64,000 nt of DNA from Thiobacillus sp. (GCA_030680405.1 JAUXVT010000066.1:1-64000), one strand, 5' to 3'; counted from the first letter of the stretch, positions 18,558-29,343 are shown. Notes: generated by a model not told the origin, from the letters alone. Translations and numbers: made by a program.

Positions 18558-20543
18558 TTACAAAACGCTCTTGACGGCGCTCACCACGTTTTCCGTCGTG
18601 AAGCCGAAGTGCTTGAACAGCGCCGGAGCCGGGGCGGATTCGCCGAAGCTGTCGATGCCGACCACGGCGCCTTCCAGACCCACGTACTTGCGCCAGAAGT
18701 CGGTGACGCCGGCTTCCACGGCGACGCGCGGCAGGCCCTTGGTCAGCACGCTGGCCTTGTAGGCGGCGCCCTGCCTGTCGAAGGTGTTGGTCGAGGGCAT
18801 CGAGACCACGCGCACCGCGATGCCTTCGGCAGCCAGCGCTTCCTGGGCCTTGATGGCCAGTTCGACTTCGGAGCCGGTGGCGATGATGATTGCCTTGGCG
18901 CCGGCAGCGTCTTTCAACACGTAACCGCCCTTGGCAACATTGGCCAGGGTGGCCGCGTCACGCGCCATGAACGGCAGGTTCTGGCGACTGAGGATGTGGC
19001 AGGTGGGGCCGTCGGCACGCTCGACTGAGGCCACCCAGCCGACCAGCGTTTCCACCGTGTCGCACGGACGCCAGACGTCGATGTTGGGGATCACGCGCAG
19101 GGTGGCGGTCTGCTCCACCGGCTGGTGGGTCGGGCCGTCTTCGCCGAGGCCGATGGAGTCATGCGTGAACACGTGGATCACGCGCTGCTTCATCAGCGCG
19201 GCCATGCGAATGGCGTTGCGCGAGTATTCGGAGAACATCAGGAAGGTGCCACCGAAGGGCAGCAGGCCGCCGTGCAGGGCCATGCCGTTCATGATCGCGG
19301 CCATGCCGAATTCGCGCACGCCGTAGCTGATGTAGTTGCCGGGGTTGCCGTGGCGAACCGGATGGCAGCCTTCCCAGTTGGTCAGGTTGGAACCGGTCAG
19401 GTCGGCTGAGCCGCCGAGGAACTCGGGCAGCGCGGACGCCAGCGCATTGATCGCGATCTGCGAAGCCTTGCGGGTGGCGACGGTTTCAGCCTTGGTGTTG
19501 ATTGCAGCCAGTTTGTCGGCGACGTGCGCCTTCCAGTTGGCGGGCAGTTCACCCTTCATGCGGCGCTCGAACTCGGCGGCTTCAGCCGGGTAGGCCTTCC
19601 TGTATTCGGCGAACTTGTTGTTCCATAGCGTTTCCAGTCCCTGACCCTTGGTCTTGGCGTCCCAGCCGGCGTAGATGTCGGCGGGAATTTCGAACGGGGG
19701 ATGGTTCCAGCCCATGTGCTTGCGGGCGGCTTCAAGTTCTTCGTGCCCCAGCGCGGCGCCGTGCACGTCGTGAGAGCCCTGCTTGTTGGGCGAGCCCTTG
19801 CCGATGATGGTCTTGCAGCAGATCAGGGTCGGCTTGTCGGTGCTGGCCTTGGCTTTCTGGATCGCCTCCTCAAGCGCGACGACGTCATGGCCATCCACAT
19901 TGGGAACGACATTCCAGCCGTAAGCTTCAAAACGCTTCGGGGTGTCGTCAGTAAACCAGTTCTCGACGTGGCCGTCGATCGAAATACCGTTGTCGTCCCA
20001 GAAAGCGATCAGTTTGCCAAGCTTCCAGGTGCCGGCCAGCGCGCAGGCCTCGTGCGAGATCCCTTCCATCATGCAACCATCGCCCAAGAACGCGTAGGTG
20101 TGGTGATCGACGATGGCGTGGTCGGGCTTGTTGAATTCAGCGGCGAGGACCTTTTCCGCCATCGCCATGCCAACGGCGTTGGAGATGCCTTGGCCGAGCG
20201 GGCCGGTGGTGGTCTCGATGCCGGGCGCGTAGCCGTATTCGGGGTGGCCCGGGGTCTTGGAGTGCAACTGACGGAACTGCTTGATGTCATCCATCGACAG
20301 GTCATAGCCGGTCAGGTGCAGCAATGCATAGAGCAGCATCGAGCCGTGGCCGTTCGACAGCACGAAACGATCGCGATCCGCCCATTTTGGGTTGGTCGGA
20401 TTGTGGCGCATGTGGTGATTCCACAGCGTTTCGGCGATTTCCGCCATACCCATGGGGGCGCCGGGGTGGCCAGATTTGGCTTTTTCGACTGCATCCATTG
20501 CAAGCGCGCGGATGGCATTGGCCAGGTCGTTACGGGTTGGCAT
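18558..20543 (-). CDS. tkt: Transketolase
   Basis: This thiamine-diphosphate enzyme of the Calvin and pentose phosphate pathways has 661 residues. ThDP/Mg binding is seen in [18 protein letters not shown]...[11 protein letters not shown], substrate-binding [13 protein letters not shown] near the N-terminus, and the Pyr-domain [18 protein letters not shown]. The open frame continues 81 codons upstream, but the homologous start is [14 protein letters not shown] at 20543, with a GAAGGG ribosome site. It is the first gene of the cbb block. Confidence 0.95.
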   Translation of the reverse strand: MPTRNDLANAIRALAMDAVEKAKSGHPGAPMGMAEIAETLWNHHMRHNPTNPKWADRDRFVLSNGHGSMLLYALLHLTGYDLSMDDIKQFRQLHSKTPGHPEYGYAPGIETTTGPLGQGISNAVGMAMAEKVLAAEFNKPDHAIVDHHTYAFLGDGCMMEGISHEACALAGTWKLGKLIAFWDDNGISIDGHVENWFTDDTPKRFEAYGWNVVPNVDGHDVVALEEAIQKAKASTDKPTLICCKTIIGKGSPNKQGSHDVHGAALGHEELEAARKHMGWNHPPFEIPADIYAGWDAKTKGQGLETLWNNKFAEYRKAYPAEAAEFERRMKGELPANWKAHVADKLAAINTKAETVATRKASQIAINALASALPEFLGGSADLTGSNLTNWEGCHPVRHGNPGNYISYGVREFGMAAIMNGMALHGGLLPFGGTFLMFSEYSRNAIRMAALMKQRVIHVFTHDSIGLGEDGPTHQPVEQTATLRVIPNIDVWRPCDTVETLVGWVASVERADGPTCHILSRQNLPFMARDAATLANVAKGGYVLKDAAGAKAIIIATGSEVELAIKAQEALAAEGIAVRVVSMPSTNTFDRQGAAYKASVLTKGLPRVAVEAGVTDFWRKYVGLEGAVVGIDSFGESAPAPALFKHFGFTTENVVSAVKSVL

Positions 20544-20778
20544 TGCGTTCCCTTCAGCTAAGTAAAAAAACCGTCGCATTACCCGCCCGGAAAAAGCCAC
20601 GCAATGGCAACTTGGGCAGAATATGCAAAAACCTTGATTATCCGTCAGCAGGGCGGGCTTTCGCAAGCCGGGCCCAAAGCGGGCAAAAGGAGTGTTATGG
20701 CAAGAGGTTAAGCCGACAAGCTCAAGCGCCGACTCAGGAGCGCGCGCTAAAATCTTTTTATTCGCTCGATGGGGCGGC

Positions 20779-21561
20779 TTATGCACCGGCCGCCTTCAGC
20801 CAGTCGCGCCACAGCACGAACAGTTCGGGGCTGGCCGAGGCCACCACCGACCGCTCCCATATGTTGGCAATGTCGAAGCTGCCCGACAGGCTGGACAGCC
20901 GTCCGCCCGCCTCTTCCAGAATCAGCGCGCCGGCGGCGTAATCCCATAGTTTCTGCCCGCCGTGAACATAGATGTCGAAGCGTCCAGCAGCGGTATAACA
21001 CCAGTCCAGCGTGGAGGCGCCGAAATTGCGCTGCGAGGCATACGGCGGCCACGATGCCAGTCGCCCGGCGAGTTCGCGATCGATGCGTTTCATTTCCACC
21101 CCGGCAAGCGCGCGCCGCAGCTCGGTGACCGGCGCGCGCAGGGGCAGCGGATCGCCGTTCAGATGCGCGCCGTGTCCGCGTTCGGCAGTAAACATTTCGT
21201 CGGCAATGGGGTCGTACACTACGCCGAGTTGGCGCTCGCCCTTGTAGAGATAGGCCACCGACACGGCGAAGTAGGGCACGCCCGCGACAAAGTTGGAGGT
21301 GCCGTCGATCGGGTCGACGCACCACAGCCCGTCGCGTCCGGCATCCCAGGCGTCGTGCTGACGCTGCTCGGTCATTTCCTCGCCCAGCACCGGCACATTC
21401 CTGATCTGCGGCAACGCTGCCTCCAGCGCGGCCTGCGTCTCGGAGTCCGCTTCAGTGAACAGACTACCGTCCACCTTGTGGCTGTGCGCAACCTTGAGAA
21501 AACGCGGGGTGACCTCGCGCTGGGCGACCTCACGAACCAGCGCCTTGACGTCTTCAAGCAT
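20779..21561 (-). CDS. Inositol monophosphatase family protein
   Basis: This Mg-dependent phosphatase has 260 residues. The metal-site signatures are [27 protein letters not shown] and the C-terminal [17 protein letters not shown]. The family acts on inositol phosphates, PAP or histidinol phosphate. The start (21561) is set by [14 protein letters not shown]; the longer upstream frame is not family-like. It ends 3 bp after the start of the next minus-strand unit is cleared, immediately downstream of a methyltransferase gene (2-bp gap), so the two are probably co-transcribed. Confidence 0.88.
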   Translation of the reverse strand: MLEDVKALVREVAQREVTPRFLKVAHSHKVDGSLFTEADSETQAALEAALPQIRNVPVLGEEMTEQRQHDAWDAGRDGLWCVDPIDGTSNFVAGVPYFAVSVAYLYKGERQLGVVYDPIADEMFTAERGHGAHLNGDPLPLRAPVTELRRALAGVEMKRIDRELAGRLASWPPYASQRNFGASTLDWCYTAAGRFDIYVHGGQKLWDYAAGALILEEAGGRLSSLSGSFDIANIWERSVVASASPELFVLWRDWLKAAGA

Positions 21562-21563
21562 GA

Positions 21564-22178
21564 TCAGGTGCGCACGCAATAACAATAAACAAATTCCTGC
21601 TCCTGGCCCGTCGGGGTGTGATGGATTTCGGTTTGGTGGCCCAGCAGGCGGAAGGGCGCGCCAAACTCGGCGTGCAGCGCGTCGGGGGCGTAGTGCATCA
21701 CGTCCAGTCCCGAACATTGCAGCGGCCCGCCGGGGCCGAAGGCGGCGATGACGACATGCCCGCCGGGTTTCACGCTTTTCAGCACCTGCGCGACATAACG
21801 CGCGCGGTCAGCTGGGTCGGTCAGAAAATGGAACACCGCGCGGTCGTGCCACACGTCGTAGCGCGCGGCCGGCAATTCAACCCGGCTGATGTCGGCGGCG
21901 ATCCATTGCACCGACGGCGCCCGCGCGCCGAGCCGCGATCGACTGGTCGCCAGCGCCGACTCGGCGAGATCGAGCACGGTCAGATGACGGTAGCCGGCGT
22001 CAAGCAGATCGTCCACCAGCCCCGACGCGCCACCGCCGACGTCGATGATGTGCGCATCCGTGTCCGCGCAGCCCTCGATCAGGCGCAGCGATGACGCGGC
22101 ATGCGGCTGAAACCAGCTGACCTGGTCGGCTGCCTTGTTGCCGTATACCGTTTCCCAATGCTGCCGGCGATCGGCCAT
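21564..22178 (-). CDS. Class I SAM-dependent methyltransferase
   Basis: The 204-residue protein has a Rossmann-type SAM site: motif I IIDVGGGASGLVD, the acidic end of strand 2 in LTVLDLAE, and WIAADISRVEL. It starts HWETVYGNKAADQVSWFQ, a signature of a widespread family of small methyltransferases sometimes linked to thiol or halide methylation. The substrate is unknown. The frame sits between a redoxin-like gene (1-bp gap) and the inositol monophosphatase gene. Confidence 0.8.
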   Translation of the reverse strand: MADRRQHWETVYGNKAADQVSWFQPHAASSLRLIEGCADTDAHIIDVGGGASGLVDDLLDAGYRHLTVLDLAESALATSRSRLGARAPSVQWIAADISRVELPAARYDVWHDRAVFHFLTDPADRARYVAQVLKSVKPGGHVVIAAFGPGGPLQCSGLDVMHYAPDALHAEFGAPFRLLGHQTEIHHTPTGQEQEFVYCYCVRT

Positions 22179-22179
22179 G

Positions 22180-22737
22180 TCACACTTCCTTCCACTTGAT
22201 CGAGCAGCCCATGCTGGGGATCTGCCCGGCGGGGCCGCGCTGGGTGGCGGCGATTTCCTTCATCGCCTCGAAGAGGTCGCGGCGCACGCCCTCGGGCGCG
22301 GTGTCCTTGCGCGATTCGTCGAAGCGGCCGCGGTATTGCAATTCGGAATTCCGGTTGAAGCCGAAAAAGTCCGGCGTGCACACCGCGCCGTAGGCTTTCG
22401 CCACGTCCTGCGTTTCGTCGATCACGTAGGGAAAGGGAAAGCCGGATTCCGCCGCCACCTTTTTCATGTTGTCGAAGGAATCCTCGGCATAGTCGGTCGG
22501 GTCGTTCGACATGATGGCGATGGCGTGGATGCCGTGCGCCCTGAGCTCGGCCAGATCGCGCACCAGCCGCGGGCGGATGGCCTTCACATAGGGACAATGG
22601 TTGCAGATGAACATCACCAGCAGGCCATTCGGCCCCATCGCGTCAGTCAGCGTCCACCGCTTGCCGTCGACGCCGGGCAGGCTGAAATCGGGGGCTTTCC
22701 AGCCAAAATCGCATACGGGGGTGGTGAGGGAAACCAT
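22180..22737 (-). CDS. Thioredoxin-fold redoxin (AhpC/TSA-like)
   Basis: This 185-residue protein of the thioredoxin-like superfamily has KAPDFSLPGVDGKRWTLTD and FICNHCPYVKAIRPRL, where the N-x-C-P site contains a single cysteine. The later segments SNDPTDYAEDSFDNMKKVA and TPDFFGFNRNSELQYRGRFDES define a family usually called thioredoxin family protein or redoxin. The start was set at 22737 (MVSLTTPVCDFGW). It leads a three-gene minus-strand unit with the methyltransferase and the phosphatase. Confidence 0.8.
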   Translation of the reverse strand: MVSLTTPVCDFGWKAPDFSLPGVDGKRWTLTDAMGPNGLLVMFICNHCPYVKAIRPRLVRDLAELRAHGIHAIAIMSNDPTDYAEDSFDNMKKVAAESGFPFPYVIDETQDVAKAYGAVCTPDFFGFNRNSELQYRGRFDESRKDTAPEGVRRDLFEAMKEIAATQRGPAGQIPSMGCSIKWKEV

Positions 22738-22780
22738 GGCGCGCTCCGCAGAATTCCTAGTCAATCCCGGCATAATAGCA

Positions 22781-23563
22781 ATGATGACCGCGCCACGTTT
22801 TTATCTCGACCAGCCGCTCGCCTCGGGCGCCCGCTTCAGCCTGCCGCCCGGCCCGGCGCGCCACGCCGCGCGCGCGCTGCGGCTGGCGGTGGACGATACC
22901 GTCATCCTGTTCAACGGGCAGGGCGGCGAATACACCGCACGCATCGAGCGTATTCAGAAGGACGAGGTGGCAGTCAGCGTCATTGGCTTTGCCGACATCG
23001 AGCGCGAATCGCGTTTGCGCGTGATGCTGGCGCAGGGGATTTCGAGCGGCGAACGCATGGACTACACGCTGCAGAAGGCGGTCGAACTCGGGGTGACGGC
23101 GATTCAGCCGATTGCCGCCAAACGCAGCGTGGTCAAACTGGCGGGCGAGCGTGCCGACCGTCGCGTCGCGCACTGGCAGGGCGTGGTGGCGAGTGCCTGC
23201 GAGCAGTGCGGACGCAACCAGGTCCCCGTGGTGGCGCCGCCGTTACCGCTGGCGCACTGGCTCGGTCATACGATCTTTCACGGGCTTCAGCCCGTAGAAA
23301 ATCGGAGTCCTTCAGGGCAACAAAAAGACGGACGGCTGCTGTTCCTGTCGCCGCTGGCCGAGGCGCGGCTGGCCGACCTGCCGCCGCCAGTCATGCAGGA
23401 TTGCCTGGTGGCCGGACCCGAAGGCGGCTTCGAGGCCGACGAGATTGCTGCGCTGCACGCAGCGGGGGCCATCCCGGTGCGGCTCGGGGCGCGCGTGCTG
23501 CGCACCGAGACTGCCGCGCTGGCCGCGCTGGCGGCGATGCAAACCCTGTGGGGCGATTTTTAA
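22781..23563 (+). CDS. rsmE: 16S rRNA (uracil(1498)-N(3))-methyltransferase
   Basis: This SPOUT methyltransferase of about 260 residues has N-terminal PUA-like APRFYLDQPL...HAARALRL, then QKAVELGVTAIQPI, SACEQCGRNQVP and the knot motif VAGPEGGFEADEI...LGARVLRTETA. Between LPLAHWLG and DGRLLFLSPLA there is an in-frame insertion of about 22 residues not expected in RsmE. It is encoded by a palindromic element (23264-23310) also found in the fructosamine kinase gene. The insertion is in a surface-loop position and the catalytic knot is intact. ATG 22784 is an equally good start. Confidence 0.88.
   Translation: MMTAPRFYLDQPLASGARFSLPPGPARHAARALRLAVDDTVILFNGQGGEYTARIERIQKDEVAVSVIGFADIERESRLRVMLAQGISSGERMDYTLQKAVELGVTAIQPIAAKRSVVKLAGERADRRVAHWQGVVASACEQCGRNQVPVVAPPLPLAHWLGHTIFHGLQPVENRSPSGQQKDGRLLFLSPLAEARLADLPPPVMQDCLVAGPEGGFEADEIAALHAAGAIPVRLGARVLRTETAALAALAAMQTLWGDF
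23264..23310. repeat. Palindromic element B, copy 1 (inside rsmE)
   Basis: This element of about 47 bp has a 17-bp left block, a hairpin CGGGC-TTCA-GCCCG and a 16-bp right block. The left block is identical, and the right block nearly so, to the inverted copy at 31753-31799, while the hairpin stem differs by paired changes that keep base pairing. It is inserted in frame in rsmE. Confidence 0.85.
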
Positions 23564-23584
23564 GGCGCGGCAGGCGTAAAAAAA

Positions 23585-23606
23585 CCGGGCACGCGCCCGG
23601 TTTTTT
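23585..23606. terminator. Bidirectional rho-independent terminator
   Basis: The CCGGGC / GCCCGG stem with a 4-nt loop is flanked by seven A on the left and six T on the right. It can end rsmE on the plus strand and the DsrE-like gene on the minus strand. Confidence 0.9.
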
Positions 23607-23623
23607 ATGCTTGTGCTGTCCGT

Positions 23624-24052
23624 TTACGGACGCAGATAGGCGTAGCCCTTTTGCTGTAGTTGCATGATTTCCACCACACCCGCCTGAACGTAGCTGATCT
23701 TGGCATTCATATCGTCCTTGCTGAGTTTCTGGCCACGCATGGTGTTTTCGCATGCCACCACTTTCACCCCTGAATCGACCGCTTCACCGATGCGGTTGGC
23801 CACCTCGGAATCGGCTTTCAGCATGCCGATGCCAGGTCCATACGTCACGATCTCGACTTCGACATTGTCCTTGCCAAGATCCTTTTGCACATTCTTGACG
23901 TTGTTCAGCGCCAGATTCCAGGTAGCCGGGTTGCTGTCGCTGACCTGGACCACCAGCTTGCCCTTGTCGGCGGCCAGGCCCGTCGCCGGCAGCGCACCCA
24001 GCATCATGGCCCCGCCCAGCAGGGCACCCAGCATCTTGTTCATGGATTTCAT
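23624..24052 (-). CDS. Periplasmic DsrE-family protein
   Basis: The 142-residue protein has a signal peptide (MKSMNKMLGALLGG...GLAA) and a DsrE/DsrF/YchN-like domain: KLVVQVSDSNPATWNLALNNVKNVQKDLG, then VEIVTYGPGIGML and VKVVACENTMRG with one conserved cysteine. DsrE-like proteins handle sulfur relay or sulfide-related redox, and secreted versions are frequent in sulfur oxidisers. It is monocistronic between argA (divergent) and rsmE (convergent). Confidence 0.85.
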   Translation of the reverse strand: MKSMNKMLGALLGGAMMLGALPATGLAADKGKLVVQVSDSNPATWNLALNNVKNVQKDLGKDNVEVEIVTYGPGIGMLKADSEVANRIGEAVDSGVKVVACENTMRGQKLSKDDMNAKISYVQAGVVEIMQLQQKGYAYLRP

Positions 24053-24226
24053 TTTTCAAAGTCTCCTTCAGGTTTGATTGAAACGGAAAATACCGATTCA
24101 TAAATTTATGACGCAAAACCCGCACGATTTATTCCATTTATTCATTGCATGATGGACTGAGCGCCCTGCGTTTCGCAATCGTTTTCTGTATCCTTCGCGT
24201 AAATCCACCCTGCTCGGGCCATACCG

Positions 24227-25540
24227 TTGAAAGACACCGCCGATTTCGTTTACTGGTTCCGCTCTGCCGCGCCGTACATCCACGGTTTCCGCGGCAAGAC
24301 CTTTGTCATCGCCTTTGGCGGCGAACTGGTGGCGGACGGCGGTTTCGTGCAGCTGGCGCACGATGTCAACCTGCTGAACAGCCTGGGGGTGCGGCTGGTG
24401 CTGATCCACGGCGTGCGGCCACAGGTGGAGGCGCGGCTGACCGAAAGCGGCACCGCAATACGCTATGTGAACGGCCTGCGCGTCACCGACGACACCGCGC
24501 TCGCCTGCGTCAAGGAAGCCGCCGGCACGGTGCGGGTGGAAATCGAGGCGCTGCTGTCGCTGGGGCTGGCCAACACGCCGATGGCCGGCGCCGACATCCG
24601 GGTGGCCTCGGGCAATTTCGTCACTGCGCAGCCGCTGGGGGTGCGCGGCGGTGTGGATTTGCTGCACACCGGCGAGGTGCGCAAGATCGACGCTGCCGCG
24701 ATCCGGCGCCGCCTTGACCAGCACGACATCGTGCTGCTGTCGCCCATCGGCTATTCGCCGACCGGCGAGATTTTCAACCTCAGTCTGGAAGACGTGGCCA
24801 CTCAGGCCGCAGTCGAACTGGCGGCCGACAAGCTGATTTTTCTGATGGACACCGAGGGGGTGCCGGGCAAGGGCCGCACCATCCTCAATGCCCTCACCGT
24901 CAACGAGGCGCGGCAGATGCTGGAAAAAGCGCGCAAGCTGCCTGAGGACGTGACCTACTACCTGCCGTGCGCGATCACCGCCTGCACCCAGGGGGTCAAG
25001 CGCGCCCACCTCATCAGCCGCCACCGCGACGGCGCGCTGCTGTCCGAACTGTTCACCCGCGAGGGCGTCGGCACCCTCATCACCCCGGCGCCGTTGGAAA
25101 CCCTGCGCCCCGCCACCATCGACGACGTCGGCGGCATCCTCGGCCTGATCGAGCCGCTGGAGCGCGAGGGCATCCTGGTGCGGCGCTCGCGCGAGCTGCT
25201 GGAAATGGAAGTCGAGCGCTTTCTGGTGCTCGAATCTGACGGCGTCATCGCCGGCTGTGCCGCGCTCTATCCCTTTCCCGAAGAGCAGGCAGCCGAACTC
25301 GCTTGTCTTGCCGTCTCCAGGGAGTTTCGCGGGCGCGGTTTTGGCGACCTGCTGCTGGCAGAAGCCGAGAAAAAGGGCAAAAAGGCGGGCTTCAAGAAAC
25401 TATTTGTTCTGACCACCCGCACCGAGCACTGGTTCGAGGAACGTGGCTTCGTCGACAGCAGCCCCGACCATCTGCCAAAAAGCAAACAGGCGCTATACAA
25501 CTACAAGCGGAAATCAAAGGTTCTGCAAAAATCACTGTGA
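24227..25540 (+). CDS. argA: Amino-acid N-acetyltransferase (N-acetylglutamate synthase)
   Basis: This enzyme performs the first step of arginine biosynthesis, acetylating glutamate with acetyl-CoA. The 437 residues comprise an N-terminal amino-acid-kinase-like domain (FVIAFGGELVADGG, LIHGVRPQVEARL) and a C-terminal GNAT domain (CLAVSREFRGRGFGDLLL, LTTRTEHWFEERGF). The start is TTG at 24227, giving MKDTADFVYWFRSAAPYIHGFRGK, which aligns with family N-termini. No ATG or GTG alternative exists in frame. Confidence 0.93.
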   Translation: MKDTADFVYWFRSAAPYIHGFRGKTFVIAFGGELVADGGFVQLAHDVNLLNSLGVRLVLIHGVRPQVEARLTESGTAIRYVNGLRVTDDTALACVKEAAGTVRVEIEALLSLGLANTPMAGADIRVASGNFVTAQPLGVRGGVDLLHTGEVRKIDAAAIRRRLDQHDIVLLSPIGYSPTGEIFNLSLEDVATQAAVELAADKLIFLMDTEGVPGKGRTILNALTVNEARQMLEKARKLPEDVTYYLPCAITACTQGVKRAHLISRHRDGALLSELFTREGVGTLITPAPLETLRPATIDDVGGILGLIEPLEREGILVRRSRELLEMEVERFLVLESDGVIAGCAALYPFPEEQAAELACLAVSREFRGRGFGDLLLAEAEKKGKKAGFKKLFVLTTRTEHWFEERGFVDSSPDHLPKSKQALYNYKRKSKVLQKSL

Positions 25541-25566
25541 ACATGGAATAAAGACGTTGCGTTCAC

Positions 25567-26522
25567 TTGCCCGGTGGCGGGTCTTCCCCGCCGCATCCTT
25601 CTGCGCTCACCTATGCCGCCGGCAATAAACCGCTGGCCGGCCTGCACTCGCCACGCACAATCCAGTTACGCCGCACGCTGAAATTAAGGCTCGTCGCCCT
25701 GCCCGGAGTCTTGCTGCTGCTGGCCATGGGCATCCCAACCGCTTTTCAGCGCGGACAAACCGCTGACATTCGGTGTTTTCCCCCCATTTGACGGCGAAAC
25801 AGATCATCCAGACTTACCGCCCGCTTGCCGACGTGCTGGAAAAGCATTTGCGGCGGCGCGTCGCCATCTACACCGCGCGCGACTTCAAAACCTTTGTCGA
25901 ACGCACCCGTCAGGGCGAATACGACATCCTACGGCGCCACACCTGGCCTGGCTGGCGCGACAGGATGCCGGCTACCGGCCGCTGCTGAAATATGCCCAGC
26001 CGGTGCGCGGCCTGCTGGTGGTCAAGTCCAATTCGCCGTTCTATGCGCCGGATGCGTTGCGCGGCCGCACCATCGCCACCGCCGATTCCATCGCCGTGGT
26101 GGTATTGGCCATTCACGCCGAACCGGCCGCGCACGGACTCAGTCGCAACATCGATTACCAGACAACGGATTCCGGTACCCACCTCAACGCCGCGATGCAG
26201 GTCATCAATGGGCGCGCGGACGCTGCCATGCTGGGGCTGCCAACCTACAAGGTTGATGCCCCCCCGAATTGCGCCAGCAATTGCGCGTGCTCGCCGAGAC
26301 GCCGCCCTTATCCAGCCTGATGTACCTCACCCACCCGCGCCTGCGTGACGCCGAGGCGCAGGCTGTGCGCAAGACGCTGCTGAGTTTTGCCGCCACGCCC
26401 GAGGGGCAGGCCTTCATGCAGCGCGGCGGTTTCGGTGGCTCGCCGATGTGGACGGCAACGAGCTGAGCGCCTTCCGTCCCTACGCCTTGCAGGTGCAAGA
26501 AATGTTGCGGGCGCCCCAATGA
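25567..26522 (+). pseudogene. Broken PhnD-like phosphate/phosphonate-type substrate-binding protein
   Basis: Translated fragments in shifting frames together give a signal peptide (ALPGVLLLLAMG), then GVFPPHLTAKQIIQTYRPLADVLEKHL, RRVAIYTARDFKTFVERT, APHLAWLARQDAGYRPLLKYAQP, GRADAAMLGLPTYK, ELRQQLRVLAETPPLSSLMYL and FLQ-type ends. This is the order of a PhnD/SBP-like sensor protein. I count frameshifts near 25,780, 25,932, 26,255 and 26,440, most explained by one missing base. The 3' end overlaps the start of the GGDEF/EAL gene (ATGA), the usual arrangement of a binding protein with its signalling partner. Confidence 0.75.
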
Positions 26523-29241
26523 AGGCGTGGCTGGGGCGACTCTCACTGCGCTACAAGCTCACCCTCGCCGCGCTGGCGGTGGAAGCCGTAATGCTGAGCT
26601 TTCTGATCGCCAACGGGGTGCAGCTCACCACCCAGGCCCTGCAAAAACAGGCCGAGCAGCGCGTGGAGGAAATCGCGAAAACCCTGGAAGCGGCCCTGCT
26701 TGCGCCCCTGACGCAACAGGATGACGCCAGCGTACGCGACATCATCGAGACGCTGCGGCACGACGACGGGCGGGAAATGATCGAGGTGCGCGACAGCAGC
26801 AACCGTGTCGTGCACCAGACCGGAAACGGCGGCGCCGCAACCGATTTCCGCCGGGTGCAGCCGATTGAGCTGGCTGGCCAGCGCTATGGCGAAGTCGCCC
26901 TGGTCTTGTCGGGCGATTTCATTCAGCAGGCGCGCACCCGCTATGTACAGCAAAGCTTGGCCATTGCCGCTGCCGCCCTGCTGCTGACCGGCATCCTGCT
27001 GGCCCTGTCGACCGGCGCGGTGGTTCGTCGCTTTGTCGCGCTGACCCGCGCCAGCAGACGCATGGCGCAAGGCGACCTCGACGTCAAGCTGACAGGCGAA
27101 GGCGAAGATGAGATCGGCCAACTGATCGGAACCTTCAACCGCATGGCCGAAGCGGTCCGCTTCAACGTCGAGCGGGCACGCGAAAATGAGGCACGCTTCC
27201 ATGCCACCGCCGACTACACCCACGACCTCGAATTCTGGCTGTCACCCGAAGGCAAGCTGTTGTGGGTCAATCCCTCGGTCGAGCGCATGCTGGGCTACAG
27301 CGTCGGCGAATGCATGGGGCAGATGAATTTCCCGCCGACATCATCCACCCACAAGATCGCACCGCAGCCGAGTTCCAGTTGCGTAACACCCTGCGCGGCA
27401 CCTCCGGCCAGGGTTACGCGTTGCGGGTTTGCCGCAAGGATGGCGGCCATTTCTGGACAGCGTTGAACTGGCAGCCGATTCATGATTACAGCGGGGTGTA
27501 TCAGGGCATTCGCGCCAGTATCCACAATATCGACGACCTCAAGGCAACCGAGGCCAACCTGCGCCAGGCCAACAACGAACTGCGCACGGCAGAAAGCCTG
27601 CAAAGCGAATACCTGGAGGAAACCGAGCAGGAACGCGCCCGTCTAGTCTCGCTGCTGTCGGCGATGAATCTGGGCATCCTGTTCGTCGCCGCCGACGGCC
27701 GTGTGATCTACCACAACCCCACCTTCAGCCGCATATGGATGATCGACGAGGGGACGGGGCTCATCGGCCTGCCGGTAAACGAGGTACTGGCCAAATCCGC
27801 CTCGACGCTGGCGCGCCCCGATCATTTTTCCAGGCATTTGCTGTCGGTGCTGGAAACGCATGAATTGTCCGACAGCCATGGAATCCAGATGACCGATGGC
27901 CGCGTCATCACCGAACTCGATTACCCGGTGCGCGACCGTGAAGGCCGCTTCATCAGCCATTTGTGGATTTATGAAGACGTCACCCGCGAACGCCAGACCG
28001 CCGACCAGCTGGTGTACCTGGCCGAGCGCGACCCGCTCACCGGGCTGTACAACCGCCACCGCTTCCAGCAGGAACTGGCGCGCACCATGCTGGATACCGA
28101 CTGCCATCAATTGCAGTGCACGGTGATGTTTTTTGACCTCGACGAGTTCAAGACCATCAACGACAGCTACGGCCACCGCACGGGCGATGCGCTGCTGATC
28201 CGGGTGGCCGGCGAAATCGGCGCGCTGGTGCGGCGCAACGAAGTGCTGGCACGGCTGGGCGGCGACAAATTCGCCATCCCCCCGCCTGCGGTGCAGGACA
28301 ACGAAGCCGAGGCACTGGCCGAGCGCGTGGTACACGCGGTGGCGCAGATTCCCTTTCGCTTCGAAGGACAAAACCTGCGGCTCACCACGAGCCTCGGCAT
28401 CGCCTACTACCCCGGGCACGCCGCCGACGCCGACGATCTGGTCGCGCGCGCCGATATCGCCATGTAACAGGCCAAGGACGCCGACAAGAATATCTGGCGC
28501 GTCTATCGCGCGGACACTGTGGCTGACAGCGAGATGCGCAGCCGTCTGTCATGGGGTGAGCGCATCAGCAACGCGCTCGACAAGGCGTTGTTCCAGCTAC
28601 ATTTCCAGGGCGCGTATCGGGCGGAAGACGGCACCCTGTCGCATCTGGAAGCGCTTATCCGCATGACCGACGAACGCAACCCCGATCAGTTCATCATGCC
28701 GGCGCACTTCATCCATCTGGCCGAAAAAGTGGCCGCATCCTCGACATCGACCGCTGGGTGATCCGCGAAGTGCTGCGGCGGCTGGCTGGGAATCCGGCCA
28801 TTCCGTCGATCGCGATCAACCTGTCGGGGCGTTCGCTGTCCGAGCCCGGCCGCCTGATCGTCGAGATCACCGAAACCGCTGCGGTGTCCGACCTGCAGAT
28901 GCGCAGCGCATGATCGAAGCGCTGCGCCAGATGGGCTGCGGCGTCTGCCTCGACGACTTCGGCGTCGGCTTTTCCTCCTTTGCCTACCTCAAGCACCTGC
29001 AGGTCGACACCATCAAGATCGACGGCATTTTCATTCGCGACCTGTCCAACGACCCCGACAACCAGGTGTTTGTGCAGGCCATGGTCAGCGTTGGCTCGGC
29101 CTCGGCAAATCGGTGGTCGCGGAGTATGTCGAGGACGGCGAAACGCTCGCCCTGCTGCGCAAGTTCGGCGTCGACCTGGTGCAGGGCTATCACCTCGACC
29201 GGCCGATTCCCGACCATCCGGCGCTGCAGATCAAGAGCTAG
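26519..29241 (+). pseudogene. Broken membrane HAMP-PAS-GGDEF-EAL protein
   Basis: In order: a TM helix (about 26,560), a periplasmic segment, a second TM helix (about 26,960), HAMP, PAS domains (YTHDLEFWLSPEGKLLWVNPS, LGILFVAADGRVIYHN), GGDEF (DPLTGLYNRHRF, FFDLDEFKTIND) and EAL (SHLEALIRMTD, VEITETAAVSD, CLDDFGVGFSSF). It is disrupted by a frameshift near 27,317, a TAA at 28,465 where MYQAKD is expected, a frameshift near 28,725, an apparent deletion after SGRSLSEPG (about 28,850) and a frameshift near 29,092. The cyclase signature reads GGDKF, not GGDEF. Intact flanking genes argue for true decay. Confidence 0.8.
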
Positions 29242-29343
29242 ACGCACGTTTCGAGGCTCAAGCCGCCAGGCGGAGGCTCCCCCATGGTTGATGGGGGGCA
29301 ATGTTAAAATGTTGCGTTTTTCCCGTATTTCAGGACACCCGCC

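Noticed and set aside
22135-23667. 510-codon plus-strand frame over the redoxin gene and rsmE
   Set aside because: It crosses genes in both directions and has no family-like segments.
25567-29241. Sequencing error as the cause of the frameshifts
   Set aside because: Not fully excluded, but disruptions are confined to two functionally coupled genes, include a stop codon, a motif change and an apparent deletion, and flanking genes are intact.
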